64,000 nucleotides of DNA from the NCBI GenBank assembly GCA_020832085.1, contig JAFIFJ010000098.1, positions 1 to 64,000 on the forward strand, written 5' to 3'. Each line of letters begins with the position of its first letter. Positions within the stretch are counted from its first letter, which is position 1. The DNA is from Gammaproteobacteria bacterium. GTDB lineage: Bacteria; Pseudomonadota; Gammaproteobacteria; Pseudomonadales; Azotimanducaceae. Below, one piece after another: positions 26,888 through 35,948 of this stretch. The position numbers were made by a program, and so were the translations under genes. Below the pieces are notes generated by a model, which saw only the letters and a program-made list of their open reading frames with translations, was not told where the DNA came from and searched no databases.

Positions 26888-28117
26888 ATGAACGTCAATC
26901 CGCTCGCAAGGTCTACCGCAGGCGCGAGGTGCTCCCGCCTGATGGGTCTGGCGCTCGTGGCCGTTCTGCTCGCCGGTTGCGTCACCCAGACCGTGAAACG
27001 GGTGGATACGACCCCGGCACGACAGGCCACCGAAGCCATTCCGGAGGCCATGCTGCTCGACGTCGGCATTCAACTCTTCGACCCCAACGTTCCCGAGGAA
27101 TGGCGGGACCGGGAGCGGGACGGCATCCTGCCGGAAGTGCGCCGCGCCGAGGCACGCTTCATGCCCTTCATCCTCAAGGACACGCTCGAGAGCACGGGCA
27201 ACTGGGGTGCGGTACGCGTGATCCCGCGGGAAACCCTGGCCGTTGATGTGACCGTGCATGGCAAGGTCCTCGAGTCCAATGGCGAGACGCTGCGGCTGGA
27301 GGTGGACGTCACCGATGCCAGCGGCCGGCGCTGGTTCAAGCGTGAGTACGGCTATCAGGCCAGCCGCTATGCCTACGACGAGGCCGCCCCCGCCGGACTC
27401 GACCCCTTCCAGATGGTGTACAACGAGATCGCCAACGACATGCTCGCCTACCGGGAGCGGATGAGCGCCACCGAGATCGCCCAGGTCCGGGAGATCGGCC
27501 GCATGCGCTTCGCCCGCGAGTTCGCGCCGGAGGCCTTCGACGGCTATCTGGCGGAGAACCGCCGCGGACACTACGAACTGCTGCGCCTGCCGGCCGAGAA
27601 CGACCCCATGATGACGCGCATCGCCCGGGTTCGGGAGCGGGAGCATCTGTTCATCGACACCCTCGATGCCCACTATGCTCATTTCAACGAGCAGATGGAC
27701 ACGCCCTACACCGAGTACCGCCGCCACACCTACCGCGAAGCCGTGGCCCTGCGGGAAATGCGCGAGTCCGCCCGCAATCGCACCATCATGGGCGCACTGG
27801 CCGTGGCCGGCGGCATCTACGCCGCCACCCAGAGCGACAGCTCCTACGGCCGGGCTGCGGGCCACTTGGGCATCCTCGGTGGCGCCTACATGATCCGCGA
27901 CGGACTCGGTCGCAGACAGGAGGCGGAACTGCACGCGCTGACCCTCAATGAGCTGGCCAACTCACTGGAGCAGGAGATCACTCCCAGCGTCATCGAACTC
28001 GACGACCGGACGATCACGCTCACCGGCACCGTGGATGGTCAGTACGAGCAATGGCGGGAAATCCTCCATGAACTGTATCAGTCCGATGTCGGGTTGCCGG
28101 TGCTCAGCGACGGCTGA
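26888..28117 (+). CDS. Lipoprotein of unknown function
   Basis: 409 residues from the ATG at 26888; an ATG two codons earlier is possible, and the CAGGAG site fits the later one better. The lipobox LLAGC gives lipidated Cys31 followed by Val, which suggests the outer membrane. Residues ~50-180 form a mixed fold (MLLDVGIQLFDPNVPEE, AVRVIPRE, VDVTVHGKVLESNGE) reminiscent of lipoproteins in curli- or CsgG-type assembly, without a firm match. A hydrophobic stretch (~297-315, IMGALAVAGGIYAA) lies before the C terminus. Third gene of the cluster. Confidence 0.82.
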   Translation: MNVNPLARSTAGARCSRLMGLALVAVLLAGCVTQTVKRVDTTPARQATEAIPEAMLLDVGIQLFDPNVPEEWRDRERDGILPEVRRAEARFMPFILKDTLESTGNWGAVRVIPRETLAVDVTVHGKVLESNGETLRLEVDVTDASGRRWFKREYGYQASRYAYDEAAPAGLDPFQMVYNEIANDMLAYRERMSATEIAQVREIGRMRFAREFAPEAFDGYLAENRRGHYELLRLPAENDPMMTRIARVREREHLFIDTLDAHYAHFNEQMDTPYTEYRRHTYREAVALREMRESARNRTIMGALAVAGGIYAATQSDSSYGRAAGHLGILGGAYMIRDGLGRRQEAELHALTLNELANSLEQEITPSVIELDDRTITLTGTVDGQYEQWREILHELYQSDVGLPVLSDG

Positions 28118-28215
28118 CAGCGCCGAACCCATTCCAGGGCGCAAGAGCTGCGCCATCGTTGTAAGCTGCCAGCCCTGATCCGCCGCGTCTGGCGGCGCTG
28201 CCGCCGAACTGTGCC

Positions 28216-29778
28216 ATGAACGATCGCAAGACCCCGATTGCCGACGACGATTTCGACAGCATCGCGCCTGCCGAGGTCGCGCTCACCTGGGACGCTCCGA
28301 GCACCGCGGAGACCTCCGGGCGACCGCGCCGCCGTGGCCTGTTCGTCGGCCTTGCCGTGGGTCTGCTGATCATGGCCGGGCTCGTCCTGCTGCTGCCGGG
28401 CATGCTGCGACCGGACCTTGAAAGCATCGCCACCGGGCCCGCCACCCCGGCGCCATCCGTGATCCGTGAACGCGAAGGTCGTGACGGCAGAGCCCCCGCC
28501 TCCTCCGGCGAACAGGCCGATCCGGTGGCGCCCTACCAGCAGAGTCTCTTCGAGCGGGAACGACGGGCTGTCGAGGACCTGATTTCGCGCCTGCTCGACC
28601 TCCAGGACGAACTCGAAGGCAAGGCCGTCGAGCGCTGGGGTGCCGAGGAACTCGCTGCGGCCCGCAGCCTTGCCACCGAGGGCGACGAAGCCTTCCTGGC
28701 GGAATCCTTCGATACGGCACGCACTCGCTATCAGATGGCCATTGGCGCCCTCGAGGACCTGCTCGGCAAGGCGGCAGCCGCCTTCGACGCAGCCATCAAA
28801 CGTGGTCAGGCCGCACTCGAAGCCGGCCAGTCCGGCGACGCCAAGGAGGCCTTCGAACTGGCGGCGGCCATCCGTCCTGGAGCGACCGCTGCCCGCCGTG
28901 GCCTGCAGAGGGCAGCCGTGCTCGACGACGTCTTGACGGCCATCCGGGACGCCGACCGGCTGCTGGCGAGAGGCGAACTCGAGGCGGCCAAGGAGCGGCT
29001 CGAAGCAGCCCTTGCCCTCGACAGCGAGACCGAGGCCGCCAAAACTGCGCTGGCGGACGTCCGCCGCCGCATCGCGGATCGGGACTTCAATGCTGCCCTG
29101 TCCCGTGGTTACGCGGCCCTGGCCGATGGCCGTCTCGACCGCGCCCGGGCTGCCTTTCAGGAGGCGCGGCGCCTGCGGCCCGGCGCGGCAGAGGTGGAGG
29201 AAGGCCTGCTGCTGGTGGAGCAGGACAGCACCGACCGCCGCATTGCCGACCTGCGGCAGGAAGCCGAGGCACTGCTGGAAGCCGAACAGTGGGCCAAAGC
29301 CGCAGAGCGTTATGCCGACGCCCTGGAACTCGATGCCACCCTGAGCTTTGCCCGCCAGGGCCGCAGTCAGGCGCTGACCCTGGCTGATCTCGAAGAGCGC
29401 ATGCAGGAGACCCTTGCCGCGCCCGACCGCCTGAGCGAGGACGTGATCCTCGACGAGGCCCGCAAGCTGCTGGGCGAAGCCCGCGCCATCGACCAGCCGC
29501 GCCCGCAGTTTGCTGCCCAGATCGAAGAGCTCAGCGAACTGCTGGCGGTGGCCGCCCAGCCTGTGGCTGTGGTGTTGAAGTCCGACGGCGCCACCGAGGT
29601 CACGATCCTGAGGGTGGCCCGGCTGGGATCCTTCGAGCAGCGCAACATCGATCTGCGCCCGGGGCTCTACACCGCGGTGGGTACCCGCCCGGGCTTTCGT
29701 GACATCCGGCTCGAATTCCGGGTCGCCCCGAACCCCTCGGCCAACGAGGTGATGATCCGCACCGAGGAGCGCATTTGA
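28216..29778 (+). CDS. Inner-membrane protein with periplasmic helical repeats
   Basis: 520 residues. A cytoplasmic N terminus (~1-40) is followed by one transmembrane helix (~43-62, LFVGLAVGLLIMAGLVLLLP) and a large helical TPR-like region rich in Ala, Glu and Arg (~105-420; e.g. RGQAALEAGQSGDAKEAFELA, RGYAALADGRLDRARAAFQEA). A beta-rich end (~440-520, VVLKSDGATEVTIL ... FRDIRLEFRVAP) resembles a small sandwich. Its stop is one base before the next gene's TTG start, so the two are coupled. Probably a scaffold of the cluster's complex. Confidence 0.85.
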   Translation: MNDRKTPIADDDFDSIAPAEVALTWDAPSTAETSGRPRRRGLFVGLAVGLLIMAGLVLLLPGMLRPDLESIATGPATPAPSVIREREGRDGRAPASSGEQADPVAPYQQSLFERERRAVEDLISRLLDLQDELEGKAVERWGAEELAAARSLATEGDEAFLAESFDTARTRYQMAIGALEDLLGKAAAAFDAAIKRGQAALEAGQSGDAKEAFELAAAIRPGATAARRGLQRAAVLDDVLTAIRDADRLLARGELEAAKERLEAALALDSETEAAKTALADVRRRIADRDFNAALSRGYAALADGRLDRARAAFQEARRLRPGAAEVEEGLLLVEQDSTDRRIADLRQEAEALLEAEQWAKAAERYADALELDATLSFARQGRSQALTLADLEERMQETLAAPDRLSEDVILDEARKLLGEARAIDQPRPQFAAQIEELSELLAVAAQPVAVVLKSDGATEVTILRVARLGSFEQRNIDLRPGLYTAVGTRPGFRDIRLEFRVAPNPSANEVMIRTEERI

Positions 29779-29779
29779 C

Positions 29780-31858
29780 TTGAACGATCTCCCACGGCGA
29801 CCCGAGGACGACCACGGCGAGATCATCGAGCCGGTGGAGTTCCGCCCTGCGAGCCCCGACGAATGGCGCCCGCCATCGCGGTTGCGTCCGGCCATGTTCG
29901 TCACCATCGCCCTGCTCGCAGGGCTCGTCCTGGTAGCCTACTTCCTGGTCACGGCCCGGCCGGTGCTGCTCACGTTCAGCCCCGAGGCCGAAAGCGTCAG
30001 CATTCGCGGCGGCCTCACTCTGCCCGTGGGCGAGCGCATCCTCATGCGGCCTGGCAGCTATCGGGTCGTGGCTGAACGCGAGGGCTATCACCCCCTCGAC
30101 GAGAGCCTGGAACTGATCCGCGGCGAGGACACCCTCTTTGCGTTCGAGTTCCGTCCCCTCCCCGGCCTGCTGGACGTGACTTCCGAGCCGGTGGCCGGCG
30201 CCCGGGTTCTGGTGGACGGAGCCGACGCCGGCGTCACCCCGCTGGAAGAGCTGGAACTGGAACCCGGCAGCTACGACATCGTCATTCAAGCCGATCGCTA
30301 TCTGCCGAAACAGCAGACCGTCGAGATCGAAGGCCGCAGTCAGCGCCAGCGTCTCGACGCAACCCTGTCCCCGGCCTGGGCCAACATCCGCCTCAAGACC
30401 GAGCCTGAAGGGGCCGAGATCAGCCTTGCCGACGGCACCGTCATCGGCACCACGCCGGCGGAGTTCGAACTGCTTCAGGGCGCTCATGTGCTGACCGCCA
30501 AGCTCGATGGCTACAAGGCCTGGCAGCAGGAACTCGAAGTGGTCGCCGGCCAGGATCAGCAACTCGATCCGGTCCGGCTCGAACGTGCTGACGGCCTGCT
30601 CATGATCAGCTCGAGACCCGCAGGCGCCACCGTGACGGTGGACGGCAACTTCCAGGGCCGCACGCCGCTGGAGGTCCAGCTCGCACCCGGCCGCTCCTAC
30701 CAAGTGGACCTGTTCCGTCCCGGCTACACGCGGGTCCGCCGGGACGTGCGCATCGTGTCCGGCGCCGAGCAGCGACTGGCGGTGGATCTACCGGCAGAAC
30801 TCGGCGATATCCGCATCGACGTGCAGCCGGCGGATGCCATGGTGCTCGTGGACGGCCGCGAGCAGGGGCGGGCCGACCAGACCCTGTCGCTGCCTGCCGT
30901 GGCCCACGCCATCGAGATCCGCAAGGAAGGCTACGTGGCCTACCGCACCAGCGTCACGCCACGGCCTGGATTCCCCCAGGAGATCAGCCTGCGCCTGCAG
31001 ACCGTCGAGGAAGCGCGGCGGGCTTCCATCCGTCCTGTTATCCAGACTGCCGCCGACCAGGAAATGCGGCTGCTGCGCCCCGGGCCCTTCACCATGGGGG
31101 CTTCCCGCAGGGAACCTGGACGCCGGGCCAACGAGGTGCTGCGGGAGGTCACCCTCACCCGGCCGTTCTACCTCTCCACCACCGAAGTCACCAACGCGGC
31201 CTTCCGCAAGTTTGCCGCGGGCCATGACTCGGGCAGCTGGGAGGGCCACAGCCTCAACGGTGACAGGCAGCCCGTGGTGAACATCAGCTGGCAGGAAGCT
31301 GCCCGCTTCTGCAACTGGCTCTCTGAAAGAGACGGCCTGCCTCCCGCCTACGTCATCCGCAACAATCGGGTGGTTGGATTCGATCCGGAGTCCACCGGCT
31401 ATCGACTGCCGACGGAAGCCGAATGGGAATGGGCCGCACGGGTCAAGGACGACGGCAGCCAGCTCCGCTTCCCCTGGGGCGAATCCATGCCACCGCCCGA
31501 ACGCTTCGGCAATTACGCCGACCGCACCATCGCCAACCTGCTCGGCCGGACCATCATGGGCTACACCGACGGGGCCATGGTCTCCGCCACGGTGGCGAAC
31601 TACGGTGCCAATCATCACGGCATCTACGACCTCGGCAGCAACGTGGCGGAGTGGGTCAATGACTTCTATGCCGGCTCCAGCGAGGATCTGCCGTCGGACG
31701 TGGTCGACCCGCTCGGACCGGATGGAGGTGAGTATCACGTCATTCGCGGTGCCAGCTGGATGCACGGCACCATCACCGAGCTTAGACTGACCTTCCGCGA
31801 TTTCGGCCGCGACGGCCGCAACGATGTCGGATTCCGCATCGCCCGCTATCTGGAGTAA
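29780..31858 (+). CDS. Membrane-anchored PEGA-repeat protein with C-terminal SUMF1/FGE fold
   Basis: 692 residues, TTG start. One transmembrane helix (~39-60) is followed by four or five PEGA beta modules (~66-110, 130-176, 201-247, 273-320, 342-388), each with the PxGAxVxVDG..xGxTP pattern. Residues ~430-692 are a formylglycine-generating-enzyme/SUMF1 fold (FTMGASRREPG, VVNISWQEAARFCNWLSERDGLP, YRLPTEAEWEWAAR, IRGASWMHG). The catalytic cysteines of true FGE are absent at ASWMHGTITELRL, so I expect a binding rather than an enzymatic role. Periplasmic. Confidence 0.9.
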   Translation: MNDLPRRPEDDHGEIIEPVEFRPASPDEWRPPSRLRPAMFVTIALLAGLVLVAYFLVTARPVLLTFSPEAESVSIRGGLTLPVGERILMRPGSYRVVAEREGYHPLDESLELIRGEDTLFAFEFRPLPGLLDVTSEPVAGARVLVDGADAGVTPLEELELEPGSYDIVIQADRYLPKQQTVEIEGRSQRQRLDATLSPAWANIRLKTEPEGAEISLADGTVIGTTPAEFELLQGAHVLTAKLDGYKAWQQELEVVAGQDQQLDPVRLERADGLLMISSRPAGATVTVDGNFQGRTPLEVQLAPGRSYQVDLFRPGYTRVRRDVRIVSGAEQRLAVDLPAELGDIRIDVQPADAMVLVDGREQGRADQTLSLPAVAHAIEIRKEGYVAYRTSVTPRPGFPQEISLRLQTVEEARRASIRPVIQTAADQEMRLLRPGPFTMGASRREPGRRANEVLREVTLTRPFYLSTTEVTNAAFRKFAAGHDSGSWEGHSLNGDRQPVVNISWQEAARFCNWLSERDGLPPAYVIRNNRVVGFDPESTGYRLPTEAEWEWAARVKDDGSQLRFPWGESMPPPERFGNYADRTIANLLGRTIMGYTDGAMVSATVANYGANHHGIYDLGSNVAEWVNDFYAGSSEDLPSDVVDPLGPDGGEYHVIRGASWMHGTITELRLTFRDFGRDGRNDVGFRIARYLE

Positions 31859-31860
31859 CC

Positions 31861-33249
31861 GTGGCCACGTACGTCATCGAACTCAACGACGCCGGTGTGC
31901 GCCTGGCTACTGCCGAGCGCTGCCTCGCAGACAGTCCAGGCTATGCTCTGCTGCAGGGCGATCGGCTGCTGCTCGGCGAACGCGCCCGCAGCGAGGCACG
32001 CCTGCACCCGCGCCACATCCAGAGTCAGTTCTGGTCGCGACTGTCCACCGACGCCCTGCCCCAGCCGGGTCCCCGGGCGCGGACGGTGGCCGATTTGGCC
32101 TATGCCCATCTGCTCGACCTCTTCTCCGACACCGACGCGGCCGACGCCGACGTGGTGTTCGCAGTTCCCGGCCAGTTCGACCGCAATCAGCTCGCCCTGC
32201 TCCTGGGTATTGCCCGGGAATGCCCCTTCCGCGCGGTGGGTCTGGTGGACATGGGCGTGGCCGCCGTCGCTGCTTCCGGTGCCGGCCGCGGCACGGCGCT
32301 GCATGTGGACGGGCAGCTTCACCGGACCGTGATCACCCGCATCAACGTGGATGACGAGCTGGTTCGGGACCGGGTCGACGACACGGCCGCCACCGGCCTC
32401 ATCGGTCTGCAGGACGCCATGGTGGGACTCATTGCCGATGCCTTCATCCGCGAAACCCGCTTCGACCCGCTGCACGAGGCCGGCACAGAACAGCGCCTCT
32501 ACGATTCGCTGGGCACCTGGCTCGAGCAGCTGGCCCTGGCCGGGGAAGCCCTGCTGGAGCTGGATACGGGCCGCAACAGCTATCGGGTGAGCATGCATCA
32601 GGATCGGCTGGTGGAACGGCTGCGGCCCCGCTACGAGCAGTTGGCCGAGCGCCTGCGGACCCATGCGGGGAACGGCGCCGAAATCCATTTGAGCGCCCGG
32701 CTCGCCGAGCTGCCAGGCCTGCAGGCCAGCCTGGAAGCGCGCCTCGGGGACTGCGAGGTCATCCGGGCAGCCGACGATGCGGTGCAGCAGGGCACCTTCG
32801 CCCACCTCGACCGCATCCGGCGCGACGGCGAACGTCTCGCCTTCGTCACGCGGCTGCCGAATGTCCTGCCGGCAGGCCAGGAGACGAAGGTTGAAGCGCC
32901 CGCGAAGGCTGAGGGGCCTGCGGCGGCACCCGAACCGCGTGCCCCGGAACCGGAACCCCCGGCACCGCTGCGCCCGACCCATGTGCTCCTGGGCCACGAA
33001 GCCTGGCCCCTCGGGCCGGAGCCCCTGACCATCGGTGGATCCGATGGCTGCCTGCCAGCGGAGCTGCCCCAGCGGGTGTGCACCATCAGGCTGCAGGATG
33101 GCGGCATCCGCATCGACCCCGAGTACGGCGCCAGCATCACCCACCAGGGTGAAGAAGCCGAGCGGACGCTCTATCTCGCCGTGGGCGAGGAGATCCTGCT
33201 CGACAAGCGCATTGCCCTGACGCCCATCGTCGTCCGCAGCGAGATCTGA
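31861..33249 (+). CDS. Actin/Hsp70-like protein with FHA-like C terminus
   Basis: 462 residues, GTG start 2 bp after the previous stop. The N terminus (YVIELNDAGVRLA) resembles a phosphate-1 strand pair, and AVPGQFDRNQLALLLGIA with VGLVDMGVAAVAA resembles Hsp70/actin subdomains. The second phosphate loop (ALHVDGQLHRTVIT) is degenerate, so ATPase activity is doubtful. A Pro/Ala/Glu linker (~342-375) leads to an FHA-like beta module (~380-462, LTIGGSDGCLP ... GASITHQGEE). No signal or membrane segment; cytoplasmic. It is the only clearly cytoplasmic member of the cluster. Confidence 0.82.
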   Translation: MATYVIELNDAGVRLATAERCLADSPGYALLQGDRLLLGERARSEARLHPRHIQSQFWSRLSTDALPQPGPRARTVADLAYAHLLDLFSDTDAADADVVFAVPGQFDRNQLALLLGIARECPFRAVGLVDMGVAAVAASGAGRGTALHVDGQLHRTVITRINVDDELVRDRVDDTAATGLIGLQDAMVGLIADAFIRETRFDPLHEAGTEQRLYDSLGTWLEQLALAGEALLELDTGRNSYRVSMHQDRLVERLRPRYEQLAERLRTHAGNGAEIHLSARLAELPGLQASLEARLGDCEVIRAADDAVQQGTFAHLDRIRRDGERLAFVTRLPNVLPAGQETKVEAPAKAEGPAAAPEPRAPEPEPPAPLRPTHVLLGHEAWPLGPEPLTIGGSDGCLPAELPQRVCTIRLQDGGIRIDPEYGASITHQGEEAERTLYLAVGEEILLDKRIALTPIVVRSEI

Positions 33250-33354
33250 CACGGCTTTCCTGCGGCCGAATTGATACCCGTTGGGTAAGGGATTCGGAAG
33301 TGGTAGATTCCACCCAGGCGGTCGTTGTCACGGCGTGCCGAAAGAGGATCCAGC

Positions 33355-34032
33355 ATGCGGTATCGGGTTCCGTCGAAAGCGCCCAGGACCAGCCGGCGCC
33401 GGCCTTCCGGCCCCTTGTTCCTGGTGCCCACCCTGCTCGCCCTGCTCCTCGCGGGCTGCGGCACCACTACGGTTCAGGTGACCGGCGGCGACTTTCCGAA
33501 ACCCATCGTTCCGAGCATGCCCCTGACCCTTGGCGTGCACTTCAGCGAACAGTTCAGAAGCTACCGTCTGCAAGAATCCGTACCCCAGCGCGGCGACTGG
33601 TCCATCGACATCGGCAATGCCCAGGTCAGCATGCTGCGCGCCGTGCTGCCGGCCATGTTCGATCAGGTGGTGGAAGTCGACAGTCTGGAACCGGAGACGC
33701 TGCCCCAGGGCCTCAACGCCATCCTCGTTCCCAGCGTTCAGGAGATGCAGTTCGCCATTCCCTTTCAGACCCGCAGCAACTTCTTCGAGGTCTGGATCCG
33801 CTACGAAATGAGCCTCATCGATCAGCGCGGTGACGTCATCGCCCGCTGGCCGGTCACCGCCTACGGCAAGACTCGCAGCCTGATGCTCGAGACTGCCGAA
33901 GCCGCCATGCGGGATGCCGCCATCAACGCCCTGCGGGATGCGGGTGCGTTTCTGGCCATCGGATTTCCCAACCAACAGGAACTCAGGCCCTGGCTCGAGC
34001 GCGAACTCGCCGCTCTCGATTTCACACCCTGA
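33355..34032 (+). CDS. Lipoprotein of unknown function
   Basis: 225 residues. AGAGGA precedes the ATG at 33355. The leader is Arg-rich with the lipobox LLAGC (lipidated Cys35, then Gly). The mature part (LGVHFSEQFRSYRLQESVPQRGDW ... AVLPAMFDQVVEVD) has features of periplasmic-facing LptE/LPP20-like folds: a dimension typical of outer-membrane assembly lipoproteins, but no clear family. Probably outer membrane. Followed 13 bp later by another lipoprotein. Confidence 0.85.
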   Translation: MRYRVPSKAPRTSRRRPSGPLFLVPTLLALLLAGCGTTTVQVTGGDFPKPIVPSMPLTLGVHFSEQFRSYRLQESVPQRGDWSIDIGNAQVSMLRAVLPAMFDQVVEVDSLEPETLPQGLNAILVPSVQEMQFAIPFQTRSNFFEVWIRYEMSLIDQRGDVIARWPVTAYGKTRSLMLETAEAAMRDAAINALRDAGAFLAIGFPNQQELRPWLERELAALDFTP

Positions 34033-34045
34033 GGGGAGATTGGAC

Positions 34046-34702
34046 ATGATCAGGACATTGCTTGCGACCCTGCCCTTGACCCTGCTGCTCGCTGGCTGCG
34101 TCAGCGCCACCGTGGAAGAAGTTCGTTCCGGTGCCACCGGCATGCGCGACACTGACCAGGTGGTGGTACTTGGCCGCCGCCACAACAACGGCTATGAAAC
34201 GGAACCGGACTTCGTCTCCTGCGTCGGCAACAGCCTTGGCAGCGGCCGCGACGGCATCGCAGTGCTTCCCGAACGGCAGTTCGTGGACACGCTGTTTCCC
34301 TTCTTCGAGCCCCGTACGGCACCCCTGGAAATCCGCGATCTACCCTCGCTCATGGCCAACGAAATGGTCGCCACACGACTGCAGGAGCAGGGTGTGCGCT
34401 ATCTCGTCTGGCTCGATGGATCAACCAGCACCAACGACACTTCAGGTTCCATGACCTGCGCTGTCTCGCCCGCCGGCGGCGGCTGCTTCGGCTTCGTCAC
34501 CTGGGACCGGGAATCCACCTACGAAGCATCGATCTGGGATCTGGAAACCATGACCAGCGTCGGCAAGATCTCCACCGACGCATCCGGCACCTCCTACATG
34601 CCAGCCGTGATCCTGCCGGTGCCGCTGATCGCCCGCGTACAGTCTTCCGCCTGTGGCGGCATGGCCACCCAGCTCAAGGCCTTCCTGCACTCCAAGGGCT
34701 GA
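34046..34702 (+). CDS. Lipoprotein of unknown function
   Basis: 218 residues, GGGGAGA before the ATG. Short leader with lipobox LLAGC (lipidated Cys18, then Val). The mature part contains four further Cys residues (VSCVG, MTCAV, GGCFGF, SSACGG) that could form disulfides. I do not recognise the domain; SLMANEMVATRLQEQGVRYLVWLDG resembles a Rossmann-like helix-strand pair. Outer-membrane location inferred from the +2 residue. Confidence 0.83.
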   Translation: MIRTLLATLPLTLLLAGCVSATVEEVRSGATGMRDTDQVVVLGRRHNNGYETEPDFVSCVGNSLGSGRDGIAVLPERQFVDTLFPFFEPRTAPLEIRDLPSLMANEMVATRLQEQGVRYLVWLDGSTSTNDTSGSMTCAVSPAGGGCFGFVTWDRESTYEASIWDLETMTSVGKISTDASGTSYMPAVILPVPLIARVQSSACGGMATQLKAFLHSKG

Positions 34703-34774
34703 CGCCAGCGCCGGGCGAGTCAGCCTGGGTTAAGGCTGCTCGGGTCACGGTTACCGTATTCTTCCAGAGCTTGG

Positions 34775-35005
34775 ATGACGTCCATGCGAGCGCTCGTTCT
34801 GTTGCTGATCCTTGCCCTGTCCGCCCTCGGCCTGCGCGCCGACGAGGCCAGTGAGGAAGTCACGACCGACGATCAGGCTCAGAGCCGTGCAGCGGAGGCG
34901 CCTCCGCCGGTGGCTCCGGTCGAGACGCGCGGTGGCGACGACAGCTTCCTGCCCACCGACCGGCTCCGCCACGACCAGGAAGTGGACTATCCGACAGACA
35001 TCTGA
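34775..35005 (+). CDS. Small exported protein
   Basis: 76 residues (73 if the ATG three codons later is used). The signal peptide (RALVLLLILALSALGLRA) leaves a ~50-residue acidic, Pro-containing, unstructured mature peptide (DEASEEVTTDDQAQ ... FLPTDRLRHDQEVDYPTDI). No family recognised. It is squeezed between a lipoprotein gene and the channel gene, consistent with a small accessory of the complex. Confidence 0.7.
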   Translation: MTSMRALVLLLILALSALGLRADEASEEVTTDDQAQSRAAEAPPPVAPVETRGGDDSFLPTDRLRHDQEVDYPTDI

Positions 35006-35058
35006 ATCCGCGGAAGGCCGGTTCCTTTGACCGCCGCCACGCCTCTTGGGCGTCGCAG

Positions 35059-35919
35059 ATGGACACAGCCGCAGCCTCTCTCACTGCCAACTTCACAGCC
35101 ATCCGGGCAGCAAGGAATGTCATGAAGCAGAACTTTCCCACCGAATTCGTTTTTCAGGTGACGTCCTTGATCCTGATCGTGATCGTGATCCAGATCCTCT
35201 ACTCCGGCCACATCCGCCCCACCGCCTTCGAGATCCTCGAAGCCCAGGAAATCCGCATGGGCCAGGACCCCTACTACGTTCCGGAGCGCTCGGTTTACGT
35301 GCTGGTGCGCGACTTCGAGCAGCAGGTGTGCTTCATCCTGATGTTCTGGGCCTTCGGCATCATGGGTTACAAGGCCATGCGGGCCATCCGCGAGCGGTCC
35401 CTGCACGAGCAGGATCTGGTGAACGTACCCGAAGGCATGCGCATCCTGCCCGAGGACACCCGTGACTACGCGCGCAATGTCCAGGCGCTGCCGGCGGACC
35501 AGCGCAAGATGCTGCTGCCCAGGGCGCTGCTGGCCGCCCTCGAACGCTTCGGCTCCACCCGCAACGTGCAGGACGTGTCCGCAGCCAGTCGCGACCTCTG
35601 CCACGGGGAAGCCGACCTGCTCGAATCCGAGCTCTCAATGATCCGCTACATTGCCTGGGCCATTCCTTCCGTGGGCTTCATCGGCACGGTCCGCGGTATC
35701 GGCGAAGCCCTCGGTCAGGCCCATCGGGCCGTGGAGGGTGACATCACCGGGGTGACCACGTCGTTGGGGGTGGCCTTCAACTCCACTTTCATTGCCCTTT
35801 TGATCAGCATCGTGGTGATGTTTCTGGTTCACCAGCTGCAGCAGTTGCAGGAGCGGCTGGTGTTCGACACGGAGACCTACGTCGACCACAACCTGATCCG
35901 CCACATGAAGTCGGACTGA
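35059..35919 (+). CDS. MotA/TolQ/ExbB-type proton channel protein
   Basis: 286 residues, or 265 if the ATG at 35122 with AAGGAATG upstream is used. Four hydrophobic segments lie at ~31-50, 89-106, 197-218 and 238-262. The last two match the channel domain: IPSVGFIGTVRGIGEAL and TSLGVAFNSTFIALLISIVVMF. A ~90-residue cytoplasmic loop (~107-196) lies between helix pairs. It is followed by two VWA proteins with MotB/ExbD-like transmembrane helices, the expected partners. Predicted role: proton-conducting stator of the inner membrane. Confidence 0.92.
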   Translation: MDTAAASLTANFTAIRAARNVMKQNFPTEFVFQVTSLILIVIVIQILYSGHIRPTAFEILEAQEIRMGQDPYYVPERSVYVLVRDFEQQVCFILMFWAFGIMGYKAMRAIRERSLHEQDLVNVPEGMRILPEDTRDYARNVQALPADQRKMLLPRALLAALERFGSTRNVQDVSAASRDLCHGEADLLESELSMIRYIAWAIPSVGFIGTVRGIGEALGQAHRAVEGDITGVTTSLGVAFNSTFIALLISIVVMFLVHQLQQLQERLVFDTETYVDHNLIRHMKSD

Positions 35920-35948
35920 TCCCGCCAGGATTCATCTGAGGCCCGCTC

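Noticed and set aside
25844-27934. Long minus-strand frame across the two cluster lipoproteins
   Set aside because: It spans a gene junction and mirrors the plus-strand codon pattern; both lipoproteins have lipoboxes and ribosome-binding sites.
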